Source: Lepidodermella squamata (lineage: Eukaryota > Gastrotricha). From it: DNA of 64,000 nt. This document shows, in pieces, positions 34,643 to 46,000 of the stretch. Position numbers and translations under genes: made by a program. Where the stretch lies: the NCBI GenBank assembly GCA_047495785.1, contig JBLDXI010000003.1, positions 3,720,001 through 3,784,000 of the forward strand. Direction: 5' to 3'. Under the pieces are notes generated by a model. It was given only the letters and a program-made list of their open reading frames with translations, was not told where the DNA came from and made no database searches. Position 1 is the first letter of the stretch. Each line of letters begins with the position of its first letter.

Positions 34643-35236
34643 TTTATTTATTTATTTATTTATTTATTTATAAGCTTTAACGCCCAGAAGAGGGCAGCTT
34701 GACAAGAGGTAATTTGAAAGTGAAACATGTAATTGCAGGACAGTTTACAGATGAATAGGACATTGGCAAATGATAACAAAAATTGCTTTTTACGAGTGCA
34801 GATAATGTAGTAGTGATGTAAAAACAATTTTTAGGCAACAACAATTCTTGACAAGCTGGATAGCTTTATAAAAATATAAGATACATACAAGACAAAATCA
34901 AGGCTAATTTATATTCAATTTCAATTTGCCGGCATTATTGGAATAACAATACTGATAAACAGCTTCACGACATTCCTGCGCTGATTCTGCTTGATGTGCT
35001 GCCGTCGGAAGCTGGTTCCACCAATCAGGCCCGCGGTAGCCTAAACTGAGTGCACCGCGCTCTTTGCGTTCTGTTGGCTTGATCATTGGCTCAAAGTGAC
35101 GAAAGCCGTACGCGCTGGCTTCGTTCAATTGGAATAGTGTTTGCAACATTGATGGCGCTTGTTGATGTAGACAGTTCCAGATGCTAATACTAAAGACAAT
35201 ACTAAAAACCTTATCGATCAGAGCTAAATGTTTCAT
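34643..35236 (-). mobile_element. 3' end of a non-LTR retrotransposon (5'-truncated)
   Basis: The minus frame 35236-34904 ends with LGYRGPDWWNQLP and a Cys/Arg-rich tail, resembling the C-terminus of LINE reverse transcriptases (YRGPxxWNxLP). Downstream on the same strand are a hairpin (GCCCTCTTCTGGGC) and a (TAAA)n tail (34643-34670), both typical of LINE 3' ends. The RT catalytic region is absent. Confidence 0.6.
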
Positions 35237-35417
35237 TGTATCATTTTGCAGCTTGGTAACAGTTAATTTTATACACTACTACTAGTTTTTTATTGCACTC
35301 TTGACCAACAGCACAAACAAAGCGAAAACAAAACCACTAGCAGTCTGTTAAGCAATTAATGAATTGGTTGATGTGTCCTAATAAATTATTGGCTTTTCAA
35401 TAACCAGTTTTGAGAGT

Positions 35418-36811
35418 CTATGATTTCAATTTAGACCACTGCTCAGTTGGATATTCACCAGTACTTTTACCGAACAATCGCCGCAAAGATCCAGGTGGAA
35501 AAACTTTCAGCCCGAGGGCTCTTATTTCCAGGATAGCGGAGTTGGTTGCAAAGAAAGAGCCGAATTCGCGGAAAAAGGAGTCCATCGTGACAAGCCGCCT
35601 CAGACCAGCCTCAAAAAATGCATCAGCTAAGAAAGTTATCAGCTCGAGACGCAATTTGAATTGTTCGGTGTTAAGAACTATGCCCTCTTTCATGCAGTAA
35701 GCTTTGTACAGAGCTGTTACACTATGAGCTGTCTCAAACAAGGCCATATTGCCCGGCTGCACCCACTTTCCTCCTGGAGAGCGAAATTGAGAATAAAATT
35801 TGAAGTAAAATACAACACTAACCAATGTAATAGTAGATGAACGTCAGAAAGAACGAAAATTCGACTCTGTTAGGATTCCAGGTCTTTAGCACATCTCGCA
35901 GGTAGCGTCTCTCCGGCCACATGTACTGAAACACAAAGATTCTGAAAATAATGCAGAAAAGAATGCCTCGAAATTACCCCAAAGCCAGGAAAATGGTGCG
36001 TTAAGACGCGATAGTTGGTTTCGTTCATGCAATTTATCACGGATTCATCAGAGTACGAAAATTCTGCGATCAACAATGCATTGAAGGAGCTCATGAATAG
36101 CTCGAACTGGGTTTTTTCGTCAGTCTGTGCGAACCCTGAAACAATCTTTTCATGTGATAACTTCGCATTTCCAATTAAAAATTCAAATAAACCTGGAACA
36201 GATGACAAGAACTCCCAAGAAAGCAGTTTTTGATGAATGAATTGATACTTCACGACTATTTTCACGATTTGCTCTTTCGTCAGATCGTAGCTCAGTAAAT
36301 TGTGTCTCCTCAAAGCCAGCTAAACGTGAAGCAGCTGCAAAGCGTGCCAAATGTTGATTTCAAGAACTTACTTTACTGAAAGCCTCTAACATTCTTATCG
36401 TGGCGATGGCAATGCTCCCTATCATCCTTTCAGCTGCCACAAGATCTGTATGAATTTCGATTGATACTTCTGTGTGGCCAGATGTTTCTCGTGAACTCAG
36501 GAGCACAGCAGCACATTTCTCGAACCGGCAAGCTGCACACGAAAATCGCCGCGTCTTACCAGCTGACGTGGTGATCGTGCGGTTTTGCGAGGACTCCAAG
36601 CAGTTCTTCCCTGGCCCACCAGCCGAGCATTTCATTCGACGGCTTTGCGGCAATTTGCGGAAGTAGAATCGCCTGCACGCCTCGCACAAGGCATTGTTGC
36701 TCCGGAAATTTGTTGGGACGGAGCACACCTAAAACCGGAGAAAAAAGCCGGCTATAAATATTAGCATGAAAATGAAATTTATACCTTGCATTTTGACATG
36801 AACTTGAACAT
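35418..36811 (-). CDS. Divergent nuclear receptor 2
   Basis: Exons (minus): 36811-36785, 36728-36372, 36319-36193, 36135-35978, 35925-35823, 35773-35418; 375 residues. The first exon gives MFKFMSKCK with the first zinc Cys. First finger C-x2-C-x12-C-x2-C (CKVCSVPTNF ... CEACRRFY), one residue shorter than canonical; second finger C-x8-C-x20-C-x2-C. The end of the module is CRFEKCAAVLL, lacking the GM of paralogue 1. The C-terminal region shares blocks with paralogue 3 (LLSYD, SWEFLSSVPG, TWNPNRVEFSF, AHSVTALYKAYC). Closest to paralogue 3, so these two are the younger duplicates. Confidence 0.82.
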
Positions 36812-37369
36812 TTTTCACAACTGAGAGGAGATACAGCAAAAGTATGAACTTCAATCCAAGCTGTCTACAATAATTAAGATCAATATATTGACTCGCTCGT
36901 CAGGGCAGCGATATAATGTGATATGAAAAGCGAAATTTCGAGACTAAAAAATGTCTACAACCGGAGGATTTCATTCGTATTTAAAGGTTTCACCCAATTG
37001 ACAGGCTTGAAAACAAGCTTAAATTCCAGCTGTTCAGCAAAGATCGCATTCCGATCTAATGGATGTGGAATGCGAACCTCGTGTCATATTGAAATCAAGC
37101 AGGTCAATATCAGAAAAAGGCGTTTATTCGCATTTCTAACATGCTGTGGTAAATTAAAATACTGTTTTATAAATTAAATTAAAATACTAATTTTATTTTA
37201 GCACCTCATATGGTTACACATTCACGTTGCGGCTTGCGGCAAACTCTCCGACGTTTCTCGCTCTGTTTTATGCTTCGATGTCATTCAATATAATCACAAT
37301 TGCCCGCATTCTCTTTCCATATGTCAATATCTCGTTAGCAATGTTAAAAATAAGTGAAATTCTTGCATA

Positions 37370-37803
37370 CCGTATTTTATCGAATAGTATCCTGGGATAT
37401 TATTTGTTTCCGAACTCGAAAAGTAGTGAAAAAAATCGGGCTATTATTCGAGGGGGCTTTTATTCAAGGCAGGCTATTATTTATCCTAAAACGTCAAATC
37501 ATCACTTCAACAGACATTCTTGGTCATTTTTAGCTTGCATATATTCCTCTTTGTCGCTGTAATCAAGCTTAAATGCACTGTAGTTATCTTCCTCGTTGTC
37601 GCACTTTCTCTTCTCTCTACGTCTCAATTTTCTCGAGGCACGCTAGCCACCTCCCCATTCACTATTGTTATTACTATATGGAATGTGGCTATTATTCGAG
37701 GTGGGCTATTATTAACCTTTGGACCCAATATTTGGATGAATTTTTGTGGCTATTATTCGAGGGGGCTATTATTTGAGGTTGGATACTATTCGATAAAATA
37801 CGG
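37370..37803. mobile_element. TA-flanked MITE with perfect 23-bp ends
   Basis: Ends CCGTATTTTATCGAATAGTA (left) and the exact complement (right), 23 bp in all, between TA (37368-37369) and TA (37804-37805). The block GGGCTATTATTCGAGG recurs several times inside. No transposase frame. Confidence 0.85.
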
Positions 37804-38254
37804 TATATCACTTGTCAACTTAATTTTGGTTTGCTCATGAGGAAAAAGTGGCCAATCGTACAATCTTTAATTAAGGGCAAATTTTTTAGGCAAGCCGGGC
37901 TTTTTATATCACCAAACTTTTCTTACACGGTTGTCTACCCATTCCGTCGTCTTCAAATGCAACTGATATCCACTCATGAAGTTTATTTCTGATCAGAAAT
38001 ACAAACTTGAGATCTTTGATGTCGTTAGATAACTCGAAATTACGACTTTTTTTAGTTGAAGGTGATTATGTAGTGGCGAAAAAAAGTAGTGTGAACTTGA
38101 TGTTAATTTTGAAGGCAAACAATTTAACACTGCTAACTAGTGAACGGAAGTTTTGTTTACGTCCCCGTCAAGAGATGAGTCGGTTTTCTGAATTAGCTAG
38201 CCTCACGCTCAAAATTCTTCGCGAGAATGTTCTCACCTGCGATAGGAATTGATG

Positions 38255-38456
38255 AACTGATATCGTTAGCGTCGTTGAATAACTCGGATTTAGGCTTGTT
38301 TACGTCAGTTTCACGGTGACATGTGACAACTAAAAAGTCATTCGTTTTTCCGATTCGTTCGCGTCAAAAAAGCCGCTTTTAACTTGTCACCCGTTGCCTT
38401 GAAAAGGATGTAAACAAGCATAAATCCGAGTTATTCAACGATGCTAACGATATGAG
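38255..38456. repeat. Foldback repeat, related arm 1 kb away
   Basis: Core GTTGAATAACTCGGATTTA in the left arm (about 38257-38330) pairs with TAAATCCGAGTTATTCAAC in the right arm (about 38375-38455). A diverged arm with AAACAAGAGTAAGTCCGA lies at 39487-39545, so this is a dispersed family. Confidence 0.65.
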
Positions 38457-39607
38457 TTGAACGCGTTAAATCCGTTTGTTTTTATCTATCACCGTTAAGG
38501 CTTAAGGCTGTACAAAAACGGGCTGAAATCGCCAAGCTGATTTCAGGCGATTCTTCGAGCACCCTAATTTCTGTGTCAGGTGCCTTCAGCGTTGGAATTT
38601 TAGATTATAAATTACTCCCATGAATGTTCCTAAGATTCTCCCTCACTTATTTCACCGAAAAAAATCAGTTTAAAAAAGATTTAGAGTCTCAGCATTCAGA
38701 TCTGAATTCAGTTTTTCACGTTTTTCCTCGCGACAGTTTTTGCAGCACAAAAGTCACGCACTCCGCCTGTATTTACGCAGAGGTCGCATTTTTTGTTGGA
38801 TCAAAAACTAATCGCAGAATCCTATGAAATTTCAAGTTGAAAAAAATCGAAATTTCAATGTCAGGTTGACTATTTTAAAATTGCTTGTATATGTCCTGGC
38901 CATGCAAGATAACGGTGCCCAGGTCTCAAAACCTTGTAGCCAACATCGAAAAGCAATATTCCTCAAAAGGGCGATCAAGAATTCATGAAATTGAATTTTC
39001 TGCGAATTTTTAAAGTCGAAATTCCGAAATCGTCCTTTCCGCCGTGAAAGGGTTAAGGAGCCTTTTAAATTGCTAAATCTCGAGGAAAGCTGCAAAACAA
39101 ATCAGTAACAGTATATAAGTTAACGAGAAGGGAAAAGATATCACAAACAGATCAGAAGACATGCCACTTGTACCTCTAATGTACCACGTGATTGTCATCC
39201 GGTTGGCTGAGAAAGTCAGAGAATTCTTTCCCTGGAAATATTTCATTAAAAAGGCGCACTAAAGGAATTTCAATTATTTCTGGGTAATCTGTGGTGAGGA
39301 ATCTAGAATCCGCAAGAAAACCTGGCTAAGAATATGGCATAACTCAATTATCGTTCTTTTTCAAACCAACAGCTTTTTGTGATCTGCTAGACAATAATGG
39401 GGTGATACTTAAAGCAGATAATCGTGAAACAATTCAATTTCTGTTTTTAATGGGCAAATGGGCTTTTTTATTGTCCACCTTCCTCACTCAACGTGACATA
39501 AACAAGAGTAAGTCCGACTTTCTCAACGAGGCTAACGATATCATCAATAGGCAAATCGCATCTCATTGAGAAGCATCACGATACACATCACAAATGAGCG
39601 CTGTCTT

Positions 39608-41045
39608 TCATGACCTGTTATTGTTAGATGAAGTGATTCTCAATTTCGACAAATGGTCTCTCGGATATAAGTCCGTTATCTCGTAGATGAACATTTTCCG
39701 TATCGTCCCAGCAGGAAAGACCTTAAGACGTAGGGCTGTCAATTCAAGAACTGCTGCATCGTTCTGCAGCAAAGAGGAGAATTCGTGGTAAAAAGCGCCC
39801 AGCGCGATTAGGCGCCTCAAACCAGCCTCTGTAAATGCTTCCACTATATGCGTCATTAATTCGAGCCGCACTTTGAACTCCTCGGAGTCACGGACTATGC
39901 CCTCCCTCAAGCAGTAGGCTTTGTACAGAGCTGTCACGTTATGAGCTGTTTCCAACAAGGCCATACTGCTGTGTTGCCTCCATTTCCCCACTGAAGAAAA
40001 TACGCAGAAAATGCCGAACAGATAAACCACAAAAATAGAAAAACTAACCGTTGTAAAAGAAAATGAACGTTAGAAGGAAAGAAAATTCGACTCTGTTAGG
40101 GTTCCAGGTATTCAGCACCTCCCGCAAGAAACGTCTCTCTGGTAACATGTACTAAATAATTGTCGCAGAAGGGGATTATTGTAATCGAATGATGGACTTG
40201 AAATTACCGAATAACCAGGATAATGGTGAGTTAACACTTGGAAATTGTGTTCGTTCATGCAGTGAATAACGGAATCATTCGAATAGCAGAATTCTGCTGT
40301 TAATAGCGCGTTGAAGGAACACATGAATAGCTCTCTGCGAGTATCTGTGTCAGTCTCCAAGAAACCTAGAGGAGATTTTAGCTGAATTAGATAGCGTTTG
40401 CAATGGGAAACAAGAAGCAACCTGGAACAGATGACAGGAATTCCCAAGATAGTTGGTTTTGATGGACGAATTGGTTCTTCATGACTGTTTTCAACACCTG
40501 GTCTTTGGTTTGATCGTAGCTCAATAGGTTCTGCTTTCTAAGGGTCAGCTTAACATTGGGAAGACATAGTCGGATCTCATTTTTACCTTGACTTCAACAA
40601 CTTACCCTACTGAACGCTTCGAGCATTCGTTGAGCGGCAAGTGCGATGTTTCCAATTTGTCTTTCAGCTGCGACGAGATCTGTTTGAATTTCAGAGGATA
40701 ATTCTGCCTTAACCTTGCACTGAGACGTTTCTTGTGGACCGATCAACAAGGCAACACATTTCTCAAATCGGCAAGCTGAGCATGAAAACCGCCGCGTCTT
40801 TCCAGAGGCCATAATGATTGTCCGGTTTCGCGAAGCGTCCTCGCAGTTCCGCCCAGGTATCCCAGCCGTGCATTTCAAAAGGTGGCCTTGCGGCAACTGC
40901 CGGAAGTAGAATCGCATGCAAGCCTTACATACAGGATTATTGCTTTTAGTAATTGTCGGGACGGAGCACACCTAAAACATAATAACAAGGATAATTTGGA
41001 CCATTATAATTGAAGCTATACCTTGCATTTCGGTTTGGAAGTCAT
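39608..41045 (-). CDS. Divergent nuclear receptor 3
   Basis: Exons (minus): 41045-41022, 40971-40606, 40548-40422, 40365-40208, 40151-40049, 39990-39608; 386 residues with the same intron positions as paralogue 2. First exon MTSKPKCK. First finger C-x2-C-x12-C-x2-C with P-box CKACMRFY (Lys replaces the usual Glu); second finger C-x8-C-x20-C-x2-C. C-terminal region with LLSYD, SWEFLSSVPG, NPNRVEFSF and AHNVTALYKAYC. Putative transcription factor; DNA target unpredictable from the P-box. Confidence 0.82.
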
Positions 41046-41299
41046 CGTTTGAAAATTCGAGGCGCCCAGGGCGACAACTTAGATCAAAACTATCTAAAAT
41101 AATTAAGATCAATATACTGACTCGATTAGCTAATATACTGCAGACATCGGTTGCGTTTATTGCGCTCTCAGGCTGCGAAATAAGAATATCAAGATCGCCA
41201 GACGTTCCATGGCCCTTGGCGCTGATAGTCTCAGACCTATCAGATTTCCAGACAAAATGAAAACATTTTTCACGCTCTGTTTCCATCTATGTCAGTTTT

Positions 41300-42671
41300 T
41301 TAATTGAAGATGTCCTGCAGTAATGTCGACGGAAAAAGTGTCAAGATCCGCATCCCCAGCCCCATAGTTTGCGGATTGCGCTTCATGGCTGTCGACGTAT
41401 GACGTATTAGCGCTTGGTTTGATTTCATGCGTCGATATCCAGCACTGGCAAAAGCCTCCACAATTTTGCCCAGTGTTTCCATTCGCATTTTGAAGCCATC
41501 CGTATCTTTCACCTTGCGTTCCCGCAAACAGTAAGCGTGATATACCTTCGTTAGCTGCTGATAGGCTTTCTCTGTTGAATGGCTATCAGATGGGCTCCAC
41601 TTCTCCTCTGCATCGTAATTAGAATAAACTAAAACAGTGTTATATCGGAAAACTTACTGTTGTAAAGATATAGAAATACGACTAGGAAGAAAAATTCGAC
41701 AGCGTCCGTGCCCCATGTATCCAAAACACATCGCAAGTGCTCTGTTTCTACGAGTATGTACTGCTTTTATAATTAAATAAATCTAGAGATAGATGACATT
41801 GAAAGCGAACCTGATGTTCAGGGAACAGCGGTATCACTGTCAGAAAATTTCTTTCAGTCATGCAGTTGTATACTCTCTCGCCGCTGTAGCAGTTTTCAAG
41901 AATTGAAATCGCGTAAAGACTAGTAATAAAAGGTTTCCACTCCCCGCTAGCACTGGGAGTTTTGAATCCTATAGCTGTGTTGTTGAATTTAAATCAAATA
42001 TTGGACGAAAATAAAATGAACTCCTCACCTGTAATCGCGGAAAAGAATTCAACAACCAGCGCGATTTGTGGGCTGAATTGATTACGTAATACCTCGATAA
42101 GAATGTCCCCAGAACACATATTTGGTGAAAATTCGACGTCTTTTCTAAGGAGTAGCTGAAAAATCCTATCTTTGGAACATTTCAAGGTGATGAAGCGGCT
42201 ACTTACGCTCTTGTAAGCTTGGATCATCTTCTCCGAGGCGGTAACGAATGAAGTCAATTGCTGTTCAACTCCTACAAGATCAGTTTGTAAATCCGGCGAT
42301 GGACCTGATGTGATACCCGCTCTTGCTTTGACGTATTTCAAGTTTTCCCGAGCGTAGTATTGCGACGACATTCCAACAGCAACACATTTGTCGAATCGAC
42401 AGGCCGCGCAGAAGAAACGGCATTTCCTGCCCCTTGCTGATAAAATGGACGTTTCGTCGAGGCAATGTCGACCGCGGCATTGCAACTTTCGACATTCGGG
42501 AAGCTGGCGAAGGTAAAATCTCCGGCAGGCTTCGCAGGATAATGCGTTATTTCGCAATTTCCCATCAGTTTCGACTCCGCAGATCTACAACGGTAAGATT
42601 CGCTTATACAATACGATAAGGTTATGTTAGGAAAAATCAACCTGACAGAAGTAGGTCTTAGCTGAATCCAT
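41300..42671 (-). CDS. Divergent nuclear receptor 4
   Basis: Exons (minus): 42671-42642, 42584-42207, 42155-42029, 41974-41811, 41763-41658, 41607-41300; 370 residues. First exon MDSAKTYFCQ; then ICGVETDGK ... CEACRRFYLRQLP, close to paralogue 1. First finger spacing x14; second finger C-x4-C-x17-C-x2-C, different from the 8/20 spacing of the others. The module ends CRFDKCVAVGMSS. Only 254 bp from the start codon of paralogue 3. The C-terminal region is helical and weakly like the other three (YHAYCLRE, EAFASAGYRRM). Confidence 0.82.
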
Positions 42672-43055
42672 CAAATTCTAAAAGAGTAATTATTTTGAGT
42701 GAATAGCAACTGATTGTTAAATGAGTGAACGCTGATACACGAAATTTAAACCCCCTTTGATTGTTACTTGTCGGAATCATTTAAAATCAAGGGCAAGTTT
42801 AAACTGACGTTTTTCCCGGGTTAAAGACGATTCAGAAACGCTCAGAGATAAAAAGTCCAATATTAGACACAGACGCAACTTCTCTAATTTATTGTTATCA
42901 TTCAGCTATGATCTGAAACTTTGGCAGACTCCGTATCAATTATCGCTAGCAAAGATAATAGGTGTGGGTAAATTTTATCGTCACCTCGATTTGTCTAAAT
43001 CACTAAACAACATTTAATAAAAAAATGAACACTTTTAGCGTCAACTTCATTCAAA
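42672..43055. other. Intergenic
   Basis: Spacer between nuclear receptor 4 and TRPA gene 3; no ORF or repeat seen. Confidence 0.55.
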
Positions 43056-46000
43056 TCAATCCTTCTGATCGTCCTTCCACAGCTGTCTAACGCTCGGCCT
43101 CCGCGGAACCTCTAATTTCGCGTTGAGAGCATGCCATTTAGCGCTCGACCCAACCGATCTGAATTCATTCGATCGGCGACGTACGCGGAGAACTGATTCG
43201 GCGGGTTGGCATGAAGCCGCTTCTTCTTCCTCAGGGATGCATGGGACCGAGCTGCCCGCGTTGCCCGCGTTGCCCGCGCTGTCAAGCGACTGCATCATCC
43301 TCTTCGTAAGATCTTGTTGCTGCCCCAATTTTGTGTTGGCTGTTGCGATTTTACGAGATTGTTGCGTCAACTGTTCCAGAAGGTAGTTGGCCTCATTCTG
43401 GTCATCATTATCATTGTCAACTTGGAAATCTTCCGATTTGTTGCTCTGTTGGACGGAGCTGAACAGAGACTTCAGTTTCTGTAAAAACACACTTTTCTTA
43501 AGAAGTTTCTAATGCGAAGCATTGATTTACCTCGAGGAACTGATACTTGCTGCGGTTCGGATAGTGATTGAATTCTTCGAAAGAACTTATTCGGTCTTTT
43601 AGGAACTTTGGCAAAGCCCTCTCCAGGAAAATGAAATACTCGACCTGCATTGCGAGACCTTTAAGGCGGGCTGTTTTTCGAACTGAATCGATTCGGCCGA
43701 CCGAAAGACCGACTAACATGTTCATCAGAAGTCGCGAAATAAGCATTATGAAGGCGGTGAAGTAGATATAAGTCAGGACTCCGTATATCAACTCGCGAGT
43801 TCCTTAGAATGAGGTAATCAAGAGTTACAATATTTAGGAAAATAGGCGTTTCTCTTACCATCCAATGTTGGAGAAATGAGATTCACATAATTCGCCCTCC
43901 CAAGCATCATGCTCATAGTTGACATCAATGCGATAGGAATGGTCTTAAACTCCGTCGTTGGACCAGTCTTCGGTAAATCAATGTCATTTTAAGATCCATT
44001 TTAGGAAAGGTGATGGTTATACCTTTGTTTTGAACACAATCGAAAACGATAAAGCAAAGGCGACTATGATGAAGCTGAACACGGCTAGAAGTCGTATCAT
44101 AGTTTTGAAAATTTCAACGAACATGATTGTGTATATTCCAAACCAGTCGTATCTGCGTTCATGCTTATGCTTACAGTGATTAACAATGAATTTGAAACTT
44201 ATACCGTTGCATTTGCATGAAAAATACAATCCATCCAAGAAGCAAGGAAATCGCTGCGCAAATGATTTGCTGCCTCGGTGTTACTACGTCCACGGAGTAG
44301 AATGGCAACAGGGCAAGGTACGTCGTAATGAAGAGACTCCATTCGAGGTAATTCTAAAGAGGATAGACGTCAAATGGCTTGGTCAATCTCAGCCGCCAAA
44401 AACTTACATGGTAATCCAGGAAATACAACACTTTCTGTTGCCACATGGAGAACAGGTGGACCATTATATTGATTCCGGTGAATGAGGCAACCAAAATCAT
44501 TCTAATAAAAAATCCGAAGCCGACGTAATTCGCAGACTGGGTGAAAATTTTGTTAGCAGGAGAATCAAGGCTGTTCAAGATTATTTACCATCCCCTTCGG
44601 AAAATGTCCATCAAGACTGTACTGAGTCATGTTTGTGCTGTTCACAGAGCTATCGACAGCTTGCAGAACGGCATTTTCTACATCGAACACCAATGTAGTC
44701 AACAAAGCTAGGAAAATCACGTAGATCCCAACGCGACAGTTGTACACTTTGGCCCCAAAGGAATTCCTGCAAAAAAACGGAAATTGTGACGAAACGGTCT
44801 TCTCGAATTTAGATTTAAAGACCATTTTTCTCGGAGAAACGTAACGCAAAGTGGATGACTGAGGCATTCAGTTCTGCTGTACTTAACCATGGTCTGGAAA
44901 AAAGTCAGGCATTGAAGATTTCAAAACTTATAGTCGAATTTTACCGTCAACGGGAGAAGCGAAGATATTTGCTTCGATGATTCCATCAAATAAGTCGGAG
45001 TCTTTAGGTATCGAAAATTGTACCGCATGGAAAAATCTCTGTCGTTCTTATTCCCATCAGAATATGTCAGGCACTTGTCTAGAAACATGACTGCAACTTT
45101 TGGCAAGTATTGAATGAGGCCGACCAATGGAGTTCCAAAGGTGCTCACAGCTTCCATAGCCTCATCGCATCTGCTATGGTTGATAACGACAGATGCTGTA
45201 TCCGCTTGAAATTTCATGATTGCAAGGTCAAAAAACGAGGCGCCGGCGTTGTTTAATGTGATCTCCGCTCCAACCGTCATCAGATAATCAACAACAATAG
45301 GGTGTCCCTTGAGGGCTGCAAGGTGAAGAGGGGTTGAACCGTCTACATTGGCCGCATCCAGGAGATGAGGAGCGATACTTATCAGAATGACGACAGCTTC
45401 GTATTGACCGTTCTCAGCTGCGACATGTAGGGGGTAGTTTTGCCTGAAATCTTTTGTGATTAGGGCTCCTTTCCCGACTAGGAGGGATATAATCTTGTAC
45501 TGACCGTATTGACTAGCAACATGCAAGGGTGTTCTCCCGAGGTTATCAGGCTCATTCATTAGTAAAGACCCATGCTCACTCTGCAGAAGATTCAGGCAGG
45601 TTTTAAGCTTCCCAAACTGGGCAGCAAGATGAAGTGGGTTGTTCTTCTCATTATCTTTCACTGTGACCGTCGCCCCTAGCTGGATTAGTCCTCTAAGAGT
45701 GTTCAACATCCCAGCTTTCGATGCGTAATGCATCGGGGTGCAGCCTGCGTCATCTTTTTCGTTAAGCAACTGGGTCAAGTTCTTCAACGGGGTCAGATCA
45801 AACTCTTTAAGAGGAGCGGAGCTCAATATTAAGATGTGCAGGAAATTTCGATTATCCTTATCTTTGATTGCGGTATTTGCGCGACGCTTTATCAAAAAGT
45901 TGACCGAACGGCTCGCGTTTTTCGACGCGGCTAAGAGAAGCGGTGTTCGCCGCTCGCCGTCCTGGGCATTTATCGACGCGCCTTCATTAATCAGGTGCTC

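Larger units (their letters stand above)
32181..35417. other. Repeat-rich intergenic region between nuclear receptors 1 and 2
   Basis: No confident gene. It contains an inverted pair (32979-33674) with a small secreted-looking ORF inside, a foldback element and the 3' end of a LINE, each listed separately. Confidence 0.55.
36812..39607. other. Repeat-rich intergenic region between nuclear receptors 2 and 3
   Basis: No confident gene. It contains a MITE (37370-37803), a foldback (38255-38456) and a degenerate copy of one foldback arm at about 39487-39545. Confidence 0.55.
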
